Origin: Diphasiastrum complanatum | Lineage: Eukaryota > Streptophyta > Lycopodiopsida > Lycopodiales > Lycopodiaceae | Assembly (NCBI GenBank): GCA_029204225.1 | Contig: CM055111.1 | Coordinates: 9,232,188 to 9,296,187, forward strand | DNA: 64,000 nucleotides | Direction: 5' to 3' | Shown: one piece after another, positions 1-10,892 of the stretch | Position numbering within the stretch: the stretch's first letter is position 1 | Layout of the letters: the number at the start of each line of letters is the position of its first letter | Translations under genes and position numbers: made by a program | The notes under the pieces: generated by a model | The model's database searches: none | Told to the model about the DNA's origin: nothing | What the model saw: the letters and a program-made list of their open reading frames with translations, nothing else

Positions 1-557
1 CGTTCAAAGAACCAAGGCCGAAGGATGGAAGACTCAATAAAGAATAGCAATTTAATACAAATATAGACTGTTGTTATACTTATCAAATAATTTGGTATGA
101 CTTTTCTCTTTTGCTTCACTGAGGTCCAGTTTTCCAGAATAAACACAACTGCACCAACACCATTTTCCAGCACCTTTAAAGTATTTCTTAATACGACCAA
201 AGTTTGAAGATACTTCATAATCTACAAATTAGTGAATTGATGTTCAAGTTTAGGCAAATCTCATGGATCTCTAAAAGAATCCGATTTTGCTACTTGCATG
301 TCCATCCTATTCTAGACATGCAGTCCTGAGGCATATATGTTTTAAGTTGACTGTCGCACATTGACTGAAAGGAGCAATTGCATAAAGAAAAACTACAGAC
401 TACATGCTTCTTCCGGAAGTAACTTTAAACGAAGTTCTTTCACTTTGCGCTCCCCTTCATAAGTTTTCATGTTTATGATATCTTTCATGTTCATTTTATA
501 GCAATTGATTCAACATTTGTTCATTTTATGAACTAACTGTATTTCAATCATTTGCAG
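1..557 (+). other. Noncoding DNA, probably CKS1 intron
   Basis: No coding segment is visible here. The stretch is AT-rich and ends in a pyrimidine-rich tract and a TTTGCAG acceptor directly before the CKS1-like exon at 558. That exon starts at the last base of an Arg codon, so an upstream exon must exist. I cannot find the expected CKS N-terminal exon in these 557 bases, and it probably lies left of the window. Confidence 0.5.
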
Positions 558-1102
558 GCATGTTGTACTTCCACCTGATGTTGCAAAGTTACTGCCAAAG
601 AACCGTTTGTTGTCAGAGGTGACCTTTTTTTGTGTTCCCTTTGAAGCTTTATATATTTCATTTTCAATTTGGACTGTATATAAGAAAGAACTTGGTGATG
701 GCTTATGAACTAAAACAACAATGTATGCCCATTACATGTCTATGCTAAATTTTTGTTCATGTTTCTAAGATTCTAATCTTTTGCTCTGTTCATCTCTTTC
801 CATTAAGTATTCTGGTTTTAGAGAAGTGGCTTGCATTCATCTGATGTCTATTCTGTGCTCCTTGTTAAAGATGAAGCTGCTCAAATAGAAGATTCACAAT
901 AAACATTTGAAATACACAATTTTATTTGCAGAGCAAATGGTGGGGCATAGGGGTACAGCAATCGAGGGGTGGGGTTCATTATGCCATCCACAGACCCGAA
1001 CCTCACATTATGCTTTTTCGTCAGCCTCTTAATTATCAACAAAATCAACAGCAGCAGCAACCACAGGGTGATGTTGTCCAGTCTGCTAGGCTGAAAGCTT
1101 GA
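558..1102 (+). CDS. CKS1: CKS1-like CDK regulatory subunit, last two exons, diverged
   Basis: CKS proteins are small cyclin-dependent kinase adaptors that bind the kinase and dock phosphorylated substrates. Two exons are visible. Exon 558-618 (acceptor at 556-557, donor GT at 619-620) encodes [20 protein letters not shown]. Exon 932-1102 (acceptor at 930-931) encodes a segment with [20 protein letters not shown] and [10 protein letters not shown], then a Gln-rich tail and TGA. Phase is kept across the junction. The first exon, with the MGQIQYS-type start, is not in the window. Oddities: the invariant Trp of RG-W-VHY is Gly, the second Arg of LFRRP is Gln, and the usual NEWRAIG segment reads SKWWGIG. 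The Trp and the Arg are anion-pocket residues in known CKS structures. The frame is open, yet these changes suggest a decaying or non-canonical copy. The family is certain; function is doubtful. Confidence 0.75.
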
Positions 1103-1690
1103 ATTTTTTGAACTGTAAGCCAGAACCATTTTACTTTATCCTACCTTGGATGATTTTCAGGTTTCAGCAACTGGTCTTATTAGGTTGTATTTATATATGA
1201 CCTTGAGGCTCATGTCGTATTGTGTTGTGAGCCTTATAACTGGCATTGCTCTACCATCTCATTTTATAAAATCTTTGATAATGTTGAGTAACGGCACTTT
1301 AATTTCTTCTTGCAGGTGTTGCTTCATGGCTACTTGAGTGTAATCTATACAAGTGTTTCTCAGACTTTATTAGCCCTTACTCGATATTATAGTTCACAAA
1401 AACAATCTGAATGTTCTCTTTGCTCCAAGGCAAATGAGAGACTATGCTTTCTATTTGCCTCCGATGGTATATGACAAAATCAATTTATAAGAACTTAATA
1501 GCAACGAATCTGTTTGGTCCATAACAGGCTCACGAACCTGTGGCCATCCCCCCGTTTGTGATTCCGGATAGTATGCACCGAATCCGATGCATTCCGAGTA
1601 CCTAACCCCCTCTTCCCTGAGACCCTTTTCCGAAGGTCACTTCAAATGAATATTATAGACTGAGAAACTACCCTTTACAAGTCTGGTCTA
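1103..1690 (+). other. 3' flank of CKS1-like gene, no gene seen
   Basis: This is AT-rich sequence following the CKS TGA. It holds only short spurious frames and no recognisable domain. It presumably contains the 3' UTR, but I see no clear poly(A) signal to place its end. Confidence 0.4.
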
Positions 1691-1875
1691 TTCCTACAGG
1701 TTCCTCTCGGGAATACCCACTGGCCAAGAATCCATCACATCCTGAGTCCTTGATAATCCAACAAGAAAATCCATAGAGATCTCTCTCAATGACCGTGGGC
1801 AACCCCCGACAAATGTCGTAAATTGGGAGGGTAAAGCCCTCTCTGCCTTGTTTAGTTGACAAATATCTCACAATA
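1690..1875 (-). pseudogene. Ty3/gypsy integrase fragment
   Basis: On the minus strand one frame reads ISMDFLVGLSRTQD. This matches the gypsy integrase signature ([12 protein letters not shown]) that also occurs in the better-preserved remnant near 34.83 kb. The longest open frame here, 67 codons, is in a different phase and is probably a coincidence. No LTR or other gypsy domain adjoins it, so this is a short orphan fragment. The match rests on about 14 residues. Confidence 0.5.
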
Positions 1876-2164
1876 ATATACGTGGCTACAAAAAGTACCG
1901 AGTTAGTAGCTTAAATGTATTTCATTTTAGAATGCCCTGTGCAAGACTATCATGACACTCATGAATGTCACATTTTGAATGTCTTACCAGTAGTTATGCC
2001 AAATAGAAGAAAAAGCTAAAAAAGAGAGCTTTTGGATTGGCTTCTTTGATGTGAACAAATTCACTTCAAAGCAGATTTGGACCATTTGGGCCCCTTCAAT
2101 GCATTGAAGCTTGAAATTTTTTAATGGAGTTTTAACTTTCATTCTTCATATTTGGAAAATGGGC
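1876..2164 (+). other. Left flank of Copia-1, no gene
   Basis: Noncoding AT-rich DNA. It ends at the CCCAT (2165-2169) that is duplicated on the far side of Copia-1 at 8205-8209. Confidence 0.4.
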
Positions 2165-2169
2165 CCCAT

Positions 2170-2819
2170 TGTGAAAAATTCAACTAGTTTCATCACATTT
2201 TGCAATATTTTCATATTTAGTATATTGAGGCCAAAACTTGTTTTAGACTTAGAGGTTGACTTTTCAAAGTTCATTAATCTAAATTTCATTTGAATAAACA
2301 CTTTTTGAAAGTGTGGGAAAGATAGAATGCGCGTTTGAGTAGATTCAATTTGAATAAGTTGGGTACATTGAATCTAGACCCAAAATTGGTAGGATTAGCA
2401 TTTTGGTGGGAAAGCCAAGTGGCCAAATAGGGTTTGGACCTGTTATAAAAGGATGTAACTTGTGGAGAGAGTTATCTTCTCTCTTCTCTATCTCATTTCA
2501 TGCTTATACATGGTTCTCTTGGGTTCTACTATCCATTGGTGCACTATCTTGGTGATTGCTTGCAATTCTATGTGTAGAATGATCTATATTTGTTATTTTT
2601 GGATCCACACGTGTGAAATACAGTAGCTTGTTGGTTTTGTATGGACAGCAATAGTACATAATCATTTCATTCAAGTTTGATCAAGTTCTATTAGTGTTTG
2701 CATCTCAAATTGTGTGTAGATGCTGATTTTTCTACATTGGTGAAATTGGTAGTGTATTTCTCTTTCTAACCAAAGATCATTCAAGTAGATTGGATCTTAA
2801 GGATCTGAAATCTTTCACA
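2170..2819 (+). repeat. Copia-1 5' LTR
   Basis: 650 bp, TGTGAAA...TTTCACA. A TATA box (TATAAAAG) lies at 2444-2451 and is followed by a CT-rich stretch, the likely U3/R boundary. A CACACGTGTG palindrome lies at 2606-2615. The element's RNA would start downstream of the TATA box. Confidence 0.95.
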
Positions 2820-2831
2820 TGGTATCAGAGC
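2820..2831 (+). other. Copia-1 primer-binding site (initiator tRNA-Met)
   Basis: TGGTATCAGAGC abuts the LTR end. It is the standard plant copia minus-strand primer site, complementary to the 3' end of initiator tRNA-Met. Confidence 0.95.
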
Positions 2832-3419
2832 TTGTGTTTCAGGTTATGAAGGAGAAAATTAGATCTATCAATGATTTGGTGAAGATATCAAGTCTAGAGC
2901 ATGCTAGAGAGGATTCTACACCAAAATTGGATTTTTTGCTTTTGTAGATTGGATCTTTTGTAGATCAAAACACTAAATAGGTCAATATACTTGTTCAATT
3001 CCGTTTTTTGAATTCACATGCTGGATTTGGCCGATTTTTGGATCATTGGTTCAGCCTAAGTGGTGGCTTATAGATTGCATATCAAATTTTCAGCATTTGC
3101 ATGTAGATTTGGAATAGTCAATTTTTTGTGATTTTGTCAAAACCCTAATTTTGATTGGATCTCTAGATAGTGAGGTTGCTAGACTTCATTTGAGTGTGTT
3201 TCAATCTTAGGAAGTGGCAAAAGTCATTAGATTGAGGATAGATCATAGGTTGATCAAGATTCCATGATTCTATGTGTTGATTTGCTTGGATAAGTGCTAG
3301 AAGAGAATTTGTGAGATAGTTTCAAATCTTGGTGATTTCTTTTGAAAGCATTTGTTGTTGTTCAAAGGAGTGCTTTGTGCATTGAAACAGGTTGAAAGAG
3401 AAGATCAGGTCATTGCTAC

Positions 3420-5903
3420 ATGGCAACCTCAATTGGAGTCATGTTGGAAGCCAATGATAGGCTTACCTCAAGTAACTACTCATTATGGAATGTGAGGATG
3501 GAGTCACTTCTTGAGATGAATGATGTTTTGAATATTGTTTTAGGTTTGGAGGAGAGACCAGCAACACAACAAGATCAATTGAGGTATGACAAGAGGGCCA
3601 AGAAGACTCTACACATGATAAAGATGAATGTTACCAATGAACTTCTCAAGGAAGTTGGTAAGTGCACATCATCTTTGGAAGCTTGGAATTCATTGAAGAA
3701 GCTTTATGAATCCAAGTCTACTTCTAGAGTGTTGACTCTAAGAAGGCAAATCTTTTCTTGTTTGCAAAAGAATGAAGAAAGTCCAAGTACTTTTGTTTTG
3801 AGAATGAAAGCATTGAATGATGAGTTAGCTTGCATAGATGAAAGCATTAAGGAAGGAGAGCTTATTCAAGTGATTCTTAATGGCTTGTTGGATGCTCATG
3901 CTAACATTGTTCAAAGTATTGCTATTCAAAAGTCTTTGCCAAGTTTGATGGATCTTCAAGAGATCTTGATCAATGAGGAATATAGGCTTCAAGCAAGAGG
4001 TGGATCTACATCGACACTTCAAGAGGATGCTATGTTCACAAAGGGCAAATTCAAGGGCAAAACCAAAAGCAAGTGGTCTAAAGGGCAAGATCAAGTGGAT
4101 GCTTCTTCAAGTGGCAAAAAGAATGATAGATCAAAACTCAAGTGCTTCTATTGTGGCATCAAAGGACACTTTGCAAGTGAGTGCTACAAGAAGAAGAGAG
4201 ATCAAGGAGACAAACAAGGTAATCTTACTCCTGATGAGGATGGTTTGGATGTGCAAGATGCAAATGATGATGCTTTTGTGATGTCTTCATGTATGCTTGC
4301 TAATGATGGAGATCTAGATCCTTGGTGGATTGATAGTGGAGCAAGTTCACACATGACCTTTCACAAAGAGTACTTCACTTCTTTGTTGGCATATGGAGAT
4401 GACAAGAGGGTGATCTACACGGCCAATGATGGTGAGTGTGCAATCAAAGGGATTGGCACAATTCCTATTTCTCTCTCTACAAATAAGAATGTTCATTTGG
4501 AGGATGTCTTGTTTATTCCATCTATTAGCAAGATTTTGCTTAGTGTGAGTCAAATACTAAGTAAGGGCCTCAAGGTGGAGTTTGATGGAGATGCTTGTTT
4601 GATCAAAAGGAAGGATGTTTTGATTGGAAAAGGTAAAAGGCAAGGGAAGTTGTTCAAACTTGATGCTTGTGTTATTGCTAACCAAGTTGGATGTGTTGCA
4701 AGGGAGCAAATTTCTATTCAAGAGGTTTGGCACAAAAGGATGGGACAACTCAACTTCAAGTCATTGGAGGTAATGGCAAGGAAGAAGGTTGTGATTGGTC
4801 TTCCAAGTTCCTTAAGTAATGACAAGCATGTTTGTGAGTCTTGTGCTTTGTCTAAGTCACATAGACTACCTTATACTAGATCTATTTCTAGATCTACAAA
4901 GCTTTTTCAATTTGTACATTCGGATATTCATGGATTTACTACAATTAGCAATAGTGGAGCTAAGATGTATGTAATATTCATTAATGATTTTAGTAGATTT
5001 TGTTGGATCTATCTACTAAAGAGCAAGGATGAAGTGTATGATGTCTTTGTCAAGTTCAAGAATGCAAGGGAGAACCAATTTTTCCACAAAGATCAAGTGC
5101 TTGAGAGGTGACAATGGTGATGAGTACATATCTAACAAGTTCAAGGCCTTTTGTGATGAGCATGGGATCAAGAGGGAGTATACAACATCAAGGACCCCAC
5201 AACAAAATGGAGTGGCTGAAAGGAAGAATAGAACTTTATGTGAAAGTGCTAAAGCTATGAGGTTAAGTGCTAATCTTGACAAACCATTTTGGGATCAAGA
5301 TTTGTTGTGTGCCAATTTCTTGTGCAATAGGTGGCCGAGTGCTATTTTGGATGGAAGGACACCTTTTGAGATGCTATTCAAGAGGAGGCCGAGTGTCAAC
5401 TTTCTAAGAACCTTTGGATGCACATGCTATGTCAACATTACTCTTGATGATAGGACCAAGGAGGATCCATCTTCAAGAAGAGGTATTTTTGTTGGATATA
5501 GCGAGGTGAGTAAAGCCTAGAAGGTTTACATTCCTTCTACTAACAAAGTGATTGTTGGTAGAGATGTCATTTTTGATGAGGGAAACATTCCAAAGGTGTC
5601 TTCAAGCATGATTGATGGTAAAGTAGATGGTTCTAACATTCTTGATGTTGATGAGAAGGATCCTATTTTGGATGGTGGTGATGATGGACCTTCATCAAGT
5701 CAAAAGCCAAGGAGAACATCAAGAGAAAGACAAGTACCTTCAAGGCTCACATATGATCAAAAGGGTAAGCAAGTAGTTTCTGGAAATTATGTTGTTTTCC
5801 TAACCTCTTTGGATGAGCCTACAAGTGTAGATCAAGCAAGGAAAGAAGAGGAGTGGATCCAACCAATGGATCTTGAGTATCGGTCTCTTATGAAGAGTGG
5901 AAC
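3420..5903 (+). pseudogene. gag-pol: Copia-1 gag-protease-integrase, frameshifted
   Basis: The start is the ATG at 3420 (MATSIGVMLE), which follows a leader without long frames. Gag comes first, with conserved SNYSLWNVRMESLL near its N-terminus. Next is a CCHC zinc knuckle (CFYCGIKGHFASEC, 4143-4184), then the aspartic protease motif DPWWIDSGASSHMT (about 4318-4359). Next come the pre-integrase WHKRMGQLNF and integrase HSDIHG. The frame breaks near 5,095 and continues one frame over with RGDNGDEY and TPQQNGVAERKNRT. A TAG at 5518 interrupts GYSEVSKA, where a Tyr codon is expected. The integrase C-terminus and the first residues before RT (EEWIQPMDLEYRSLMK) follow. Homology to copia polyproteins stops near 5,903. 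Confidence 0.9.
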
Positions 5904-6973
5904 ATCTTCTGGAGGATCTTCTTGTGTACATGGAGCTATGCAAGTGGATGGATGTTATCTTGCTGTAAAATCAAGTAATGGATCTAGAAAACAAAGTTTG
6001 TTCAATGACTTTGATGGTCAAGTTGAAGATCAAGAAATTGATCTCAAAGCGCTTCAACTAGTCAAAAGGGAAGTTGGCAATTTGGAGCTAGTCAAGAGCA
6101 TCAAAGGAGAGGTAATTGACAAAGGTGTTATGGATCTGTTTTTGCAGCATATTGAAGATTCAAGTAAGGTCAAAGGAGCAGCAAGGAAATGTTGTTCAAG
6201 TTTACTTTACTTGTTCTATCTCATGTTTGAGCAATTTCATGTGGATGTGTGCAAATTTTCAAGATATGGTAAAACTAGCTACATTGGTGAGCATTGTTTC
6301 GATGTTGGATTTATACTAGCATTCTTGGATGATTTTGCTGATGGAAATGAAGCTAGTGGAGGTTCATTATGTCACTCATCCATGGCTAAGTTCTCAAGTG
6401 TTGAGCTACTTGGTGCCAATACTTGGAGATTGTCAATTTTTGGTGAATTCATGGTCATTTTCTTGTGTCAAGTAGATCTTGAAGATGGACTAGTGCAAAC
6501 TACTTGGTTTATGGAGTCATGTGGTGCTGGATTTGCATCATTAATGTACTCACCTACTCATGGATTTCCAAGGTTTGATGGTTTCTTGTGGCAAGATGAA
6601 GATGGAGGCTCATTCATGGAGTATCATGGTGGATACAAGGCAACAAAGGACAAAGGAGGAGGAGACATGCAAGCAAAAGTTGATCACTCACATTTATTGT
6701 TTGTTTGCTGTATTTTTCCAGAGAGTTCAGAGTTGGAAGCATGGTGGAATCATTTCACTTACATTCTATTTGATTCTTCATGTTCTAGTCACATTTTTAC
6801 ATGTAAAATTGATGTAAGAAATAGTGAAGCATCCCAAGTGGACACTATTCTCTATATCAATTATGGTTGTTTCTATTTTGAGCATTACATGATCATCGAA
6901 AGGAGATCTATTCTTAGGAAGAAGATCATTCTTATGATGGATCAAAGTTCTATTGGCAAAGACTATGCTAGGA
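5904..6973 (+). other. Unrelated open segment replacing the Copia-1 RT domain
   Basis: An open frame covers 5548-6987 (479 codons), but only its first part is copia-like. After about 5,903 the roughly 250 residues expected for reverse transcriptase are missing. In their place is about 1.07 kb of different sequence, open for some 350 codons. No RT motif (QMDV, YVDD, IYGLKQA) occurs in any frame. The translation is rich in Cys, Phe, Ser and Gly, includes a KGAARKCCSSLLYLFYLMFE patch, and I do not recognise it. Copia homology resumes in another frame at 6,975 (HWK..KRVLRYV). It could be captured host sequence, filler typical of a non-autonomous family, or scrambled element DNA. Confidence 0.7.
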
Positions 6974-6974
6974 G

Positions 6975-7559
6975 CATTGGAAGCTAGGAAAGCGAGTTTT
7001 GAGGTACGTCATTGAAACTCGAGATTTTGGCATATTGTATGAGGGATCATCACCTAATCTTTTTGGATTTTCAGATTCGGACTATGCTGGAGATATAAGA
7101 GATAGGAAATCCATTAGTTACTATTGTATTTTCATAGGTGATGGAGCTATATCATGGATGTCAAAGAAACAAGCCACTATCTCATTGTCATCTAGTGAGG
7201 CCGAGTACAAAGCTCTTACGCATTGCACAAACGAGATGGTATGGATCAAGAGGATGATCAAGAATCTTCACTTGCTGGATTTTTCAGAGAGCCCAATCAT
7301 CTTTTGTGACAATCAATCAGCCCAAAGAATGGCATCCAATCCTATCTTTCATGCTAGGAGCAAGCATATTGAGATACAATATCATTTTGTGAGGGAGCGA
7401 GTCATTGCAAAGGAGGTGGAGCTTCAACATGTGTCTTCAAGGGAATGTGTAGCGGATATCTTCACCAAAGCATTAGGAAAAGACTTGTTCATGAAGCATA
7501 GGACTTCACTTGGAGTATTATCAAAGTCTATGCTAAAACTAGTTGAAGAGGGAGTGTGA
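6975..7559 (+). pseudogene. Copia-1 RNase H domain
   Basis: The reading from KRVLRYVIETRDFGILYEG to the stop at 7559 is the RNase H end of a copia Pol. Visible landmarks are FSDSDYAGDIRDRKS, ATISLSSSEAEYKAL, FCDNQSAQRMASNPIFHARS, KHIEIQYHFVRE and VADIFTKAL. The domain is intact from the connection onward but lacks its upstream RT. Its frame differs from the open segment before it, so it cannot be translated in continuity. The terminal residues overlap the start of the 3' LTR. Confidence 0.9.
7545..7554 (+). other. Copia-1 polypurine tract
   Basis: GAAGAGGGAG lies directly before the 3' LTR TGTGAAA. It is the plus-strand priming site for reverse transcription. Confidence 0.85.
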
Positions 7560-8204
7560 AAGATTCAACTAGTTTCATCACATTTTGCAATATTTCCATA
7601 TTTGGCATATTGAGGCCAAAACTTGTTTTAGACTTAGAGGTTGACTTTTCAAAGTTCATTAGTCTAAATTTCATTTGAATAAACACTTTTTGAAAGTGTG
7701 GAAAAAATAGAATGCGAGTTTGAGTAGATTCAATTTGAATAAGTTGGGTACATTGAATCTAGACCCAAAATTGGTAGGTTTAGCATTTTGGTGGGAAAGC
7801 CAAGTGGCCAAATAGGGTTTGGATCTGCTATAAAAGGATGTAACTCGTAGAGAGAGTTATCTTCTCTCTTCTCTATCTCGTTTTATGCTTATACATGGTT
7901 CTCTTGGGTTCTACTATCCATTGGTGCACTATCTTGGTGTTTGCTTGCAATTCTATGTGTACAATGATCTATATTTGTTATTTTTGGATCCACACGTGTG
8001 AAATACAGTAGCTTGCTGATTTTGTACGGACAGCAACAGTACATAATCATTTCATTCAAGTTTGATCAAGTTCTATTAGTGTTTTCATCTCAAATTGTGT
8101 GTAGATGCTGATTTTTCTACATTGGTGAAATTGGTAGTGTATTTCTCTTTCTAACCAAAGATCATTCAAGTAGATTGGATCTTAAGGATCTGAAATCTTT
8201 CACA
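7555..8204 (+). repeat. Copia-1 3' LTR
   Basis: 650 bp, the same length as the 5' copy, with TATAAAAG and CACACGTGTG (7991-8000) conserved. It is followed directly by the target duplication CCCAT at 8205-8209. Confidence 0.95.
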
Positions 8205-8564
8205 CCCATTGCATTATGGCCATTAGATATTGGGTGCTTTCTTCCACCATCGACCTTGGTTAAAGGTTGATTAGGGAAAGAGCATGACCAATGTGCTGCT
8301 TCTAAGGAGGAAGCTAGCAAACACCAGAATGATGGAAGTCGTTTTAATATTGGAGCATCTCGAGAAAATGAAGGGAAGGATCTTGAGAATGATGGAAGGA
8401 GATTCATTGTTGGAGCATCTCGAGGCAACTGGAGGCAGCAAGAGTGCTTGTGGAGATGACTCATCTTCTGTTCACCATCTTAGGGAGCCTTCCGGTGTCC
8501 TATGACTAGTTGATAATGGTGCTCGAGAGTAGCAAGATAGAGGATCTTGAAATCACAGAGGTCA

Positions 8565-8797
8565 TGAAGAGGTAGATGCACGAATTCATTGCAAATAGAT
8601 TCAAAGACTTCTGTAAGGAGAGGGGCATTCATCTTCGAACAATGTCATATTCCCCTCAGCAAAATGGGGTTGCAGAGCAGAAAAATCGCACCCTCATGGA
8701 TATGGCCAGGAGTATGTTGTTTGACAAAGGTCTTCCAAAGTTCTTGTGGGTAGAGGAAGTCAGTACAGCTGCCTACATCTCAATGCAGGTGTCTTGA
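8565..8797 (+). pseudogene. Copia integrase fragment
   Basis: The frame encodes EFIANRFKDFCKERGIH, then SYSPQQNGVAEQKNRTLMD and LPKFLWVEE. This is the C-terminal half of a copia integrase core (canonical SPQQNGVAERKNRT). It differs in sequence from Copia-1 and Copia-2. It ends at TGA near 8797 with no RT behind it, and the preceding 8.2-8.56 kb is too degraded to assign. It is an old orphan fragment lying to the right of the Copia-1 insertion. Confidence 0.8.
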
Positions 8798-8994
8798 GGC
8801 ACACAAGATTTAGAAAATTGTTGTCGTCTTAAGAGAAACAAAGGTACACCAAAAAACTAAAAGGTTTGTCAGTACATTTGCCACGGCCCACGAGATTGTG
8901 CGGTGCGGGTCAAACTCATCATTTTTAAAAACCTTATCTAAAAAAAAGGTTGGCATGGTTGTGGGGTCACCCTCCCCAAATTCCAAAAAGAACG

Positions 8995-9157
<163 letters not shown>

Positions 9158-9169
9158 CTCGTTTCTGCT

Positions 9170-9505
9170 CACGCTCCTCATTCGATGCTCTCCCTTCACC
9201 ATCGCAGAGATCAGCTGCACTTGCTCACTCTCCCTTCACCATCGTAGGGATCAGTTGGCCTCATTCTCTATCCACAATGGATTTCAGCCCGCCTTCACCA
9301 TCCACAACGAATTTTAGGCCTCCTTCACAACCCACAGTGCATTTCTTGATTCCCTCACCATCCCATAGTGGATCCCAGGCCATTTTCACCTCCCCACAGC
9401 ACATTTCAGACCTCTTTCACCATCTCACAGTGCATTTCAAGCTTCCATCACCATCCCAAAATGCATTTCAAGCATCCCACAACACATTTCAGGCTTCTTT
9501 CAGCA
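9170..9505 (+). repeat. Degenerate minisatellite (CCTTCACCATCC...CATTTCA)
   Basis: Imperfect units of roughly 35-45 bp recur. They are built around CCTTCACCATC, then CACAGTGCATTTCAGG. At least seven variants are recognisable. The array directly follows the CT/CA tract. Confidence 0.65.
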
Positions 9506-9519
9506 TGCCAATGTTAAAA

Positions 9520-9700
9520 GCAGATTTGCAGGAGCCGATTGGAGTATGTAGGAGATGATTTGAGTTTGCAGGAGGTGATTGGAATCAATAGGAGCTTATT
9601 GGAACTGTGAGGAGCAGATTTGCAGGAGCGTAGGAGCTTATTGGAACTATGAGGAGCAAATTTGCAAGAGCAAATTGGCATCTGTAGGAGCTGATTCATC
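9520..9700 (+). repeat. Degenerate GGAGC(A)GATTTGCA repeat block
   Basis: The sequence alternates variants of GCAGGAGC, GATTGGA and TAGGAGCTTATTGGAACT. Two close copies of AGGAGCTTATTGGAACT lie at about 9590 and 9627. The units are irregular and noncoding. Confidence 0.55.
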
Positions 9701-10021
9701 ATGTCGACAGGTACTTACAAACTTTTATGTAATTTTACCATTTTCCCCCCTTGTCGTTGACATGTATTAATTACTGCTTAGTTTTCTAAATAGTTAAAAG
9801 AAATCACACTTCTATTTCATAGTTTGCTTGAATCTGCTTCTTCTCTTCATGAATTAGACAATGTTATATTCGTTCAAGCAACTTGACATTGGTAAGGTAT
9901 CTAAATGTTTTAGTGATAAAGATATTTGTGGATCTTGTTAAATTTGTGTGTACATATCAATTTTAACTGTATATTTTGACAAGTGTATTTTGTCAATATC
10001 ACTAACATTCTTGTTAAAAAA

Positions 10022-10586
10022 TTACAGATAAAATCTAATCGTTCATTAGCGAATATGTCTTCTACTAAGGAAATGTCTCGAAACAAGTATATTTATTAAA
10101 TGTATAGTAGATATTATGTACTTAACATTTGGATTTGCAGCATTGTGTGTTGAATATAACTTTTTTGTCTTTTTTTACGATTGTTTAAAGGACGACGCCT
10201 CCACAAGATAGCAAAAAGTTAAAGAAGATGCAATATTATTACAAAATGAAATCACGAAAAAGAGCACAAATGCTTGAGCAAAGACTTAGTGGAACATCAT
10301 TGTCATCAAGTTCTGGTGCCCAGCCTCGACCTAAACCGTAGGTACTATATAATTATTTGTTTAAAACTTAGGACTGTATTTATACACATATAAATTAGCT
10401 TGTAACATTATCTAATCGTTTTTGTGATTGTAAAATGAAAATAGTATCAGCAGAGGTACAATGAAAAGATATATTGCTAGTGCAAACAATGCAAAGGACT
10501 GAAAATTCGAGAAAGGCGAATAGTGGCGCAACATCTGTGGTAGTTTGGAAAGCACATTGAGGAGCCCGATGTGGATTTGGAGGTAC
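10022..10586 (+). pseudogene. Upstream exons of the CACTA gene (zinc-finger-like)
   Basis: Three exon-like pieces stand out from AT-rich introns. The first, at about 10,052, reads MSSTKEMSRNK. The second (about 10,191-10,340) reads PPQDSKKLKKMQYYYKMKSR followed by a basic, Ser-rich stretch. The third (about 10,446-10,583) reads YC-stop-CKQCKG, then RRIVAQHLW-stop-FGKH, and ends at a GT donor. The CxCxxC...HL...H spacing resembles the transposase-associated zinc-binding domain before many TNP2 transposases. Both stops are TAG where CAG would fit. The assignment rests on spacing and context. Confidence 0.45.
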
Positions 10587-10892
10587 ATTTTGACAATTTC
10601 GTACTGTTCTTATCATACACATATTTATAGTTTTTTTGAAAAAAATAAAACTAATGCTTGTGTAATGTTTCACTCTTGTAGAATAATACATTGATGTCAA
10701 TGTCTTATAACACGTCGATTGACGATCTTATCAACAAGATAAGAAATATCGATTTTGGATTATCTTTGACATTGGACGAAGATCTTGTTGATGATCATAA
10801 TGATGTCACTAGTCACTACACACCTCATGATGTGGAAGTTATGCATCTTTCCATTTCGCACGTCACTCCACCACACCTCACATAGATCTTTC

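Larger units (their letters stand above)
2170..8204 (+). mobile_element. Copia-1: complete LTR retrotransposon, RT replaced
   Basis: This is a Ty1/copia element with paired 650-bp LTRs that begin TGTGAAA and end TTTCACA. The 5-bp target duplication CCCAT is exact (2165-2169 and 8205-8209). The primer-binding site directly follows the 5' LTR and a polypurine tract directly precedes the 3' LTR. Order: LTR, PBS, leader, gag, protease, integrase, foreign segment, RNase H, PPT, LTR. By hand count the LTRs differ at about 22 positions (roughly 3.4%), mostly transitions. The coding region has a frameshift near 5,095 and a TAG at 5518. The reverse-transcriptase domain is absent, so this copy could only have moved with enzymes supplied in trans, unless the replacement arose after insertion. 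Confidence 0.95.

Noticed and set aside
1668-1871. 67-codon minus ORF, first considered as an organelle-derived insertion
   Set aside because: I could not match it to a plastid or mitochondrial gene, and another frame gives the gypsy integrase motif ISMDF, which explains the segment better.
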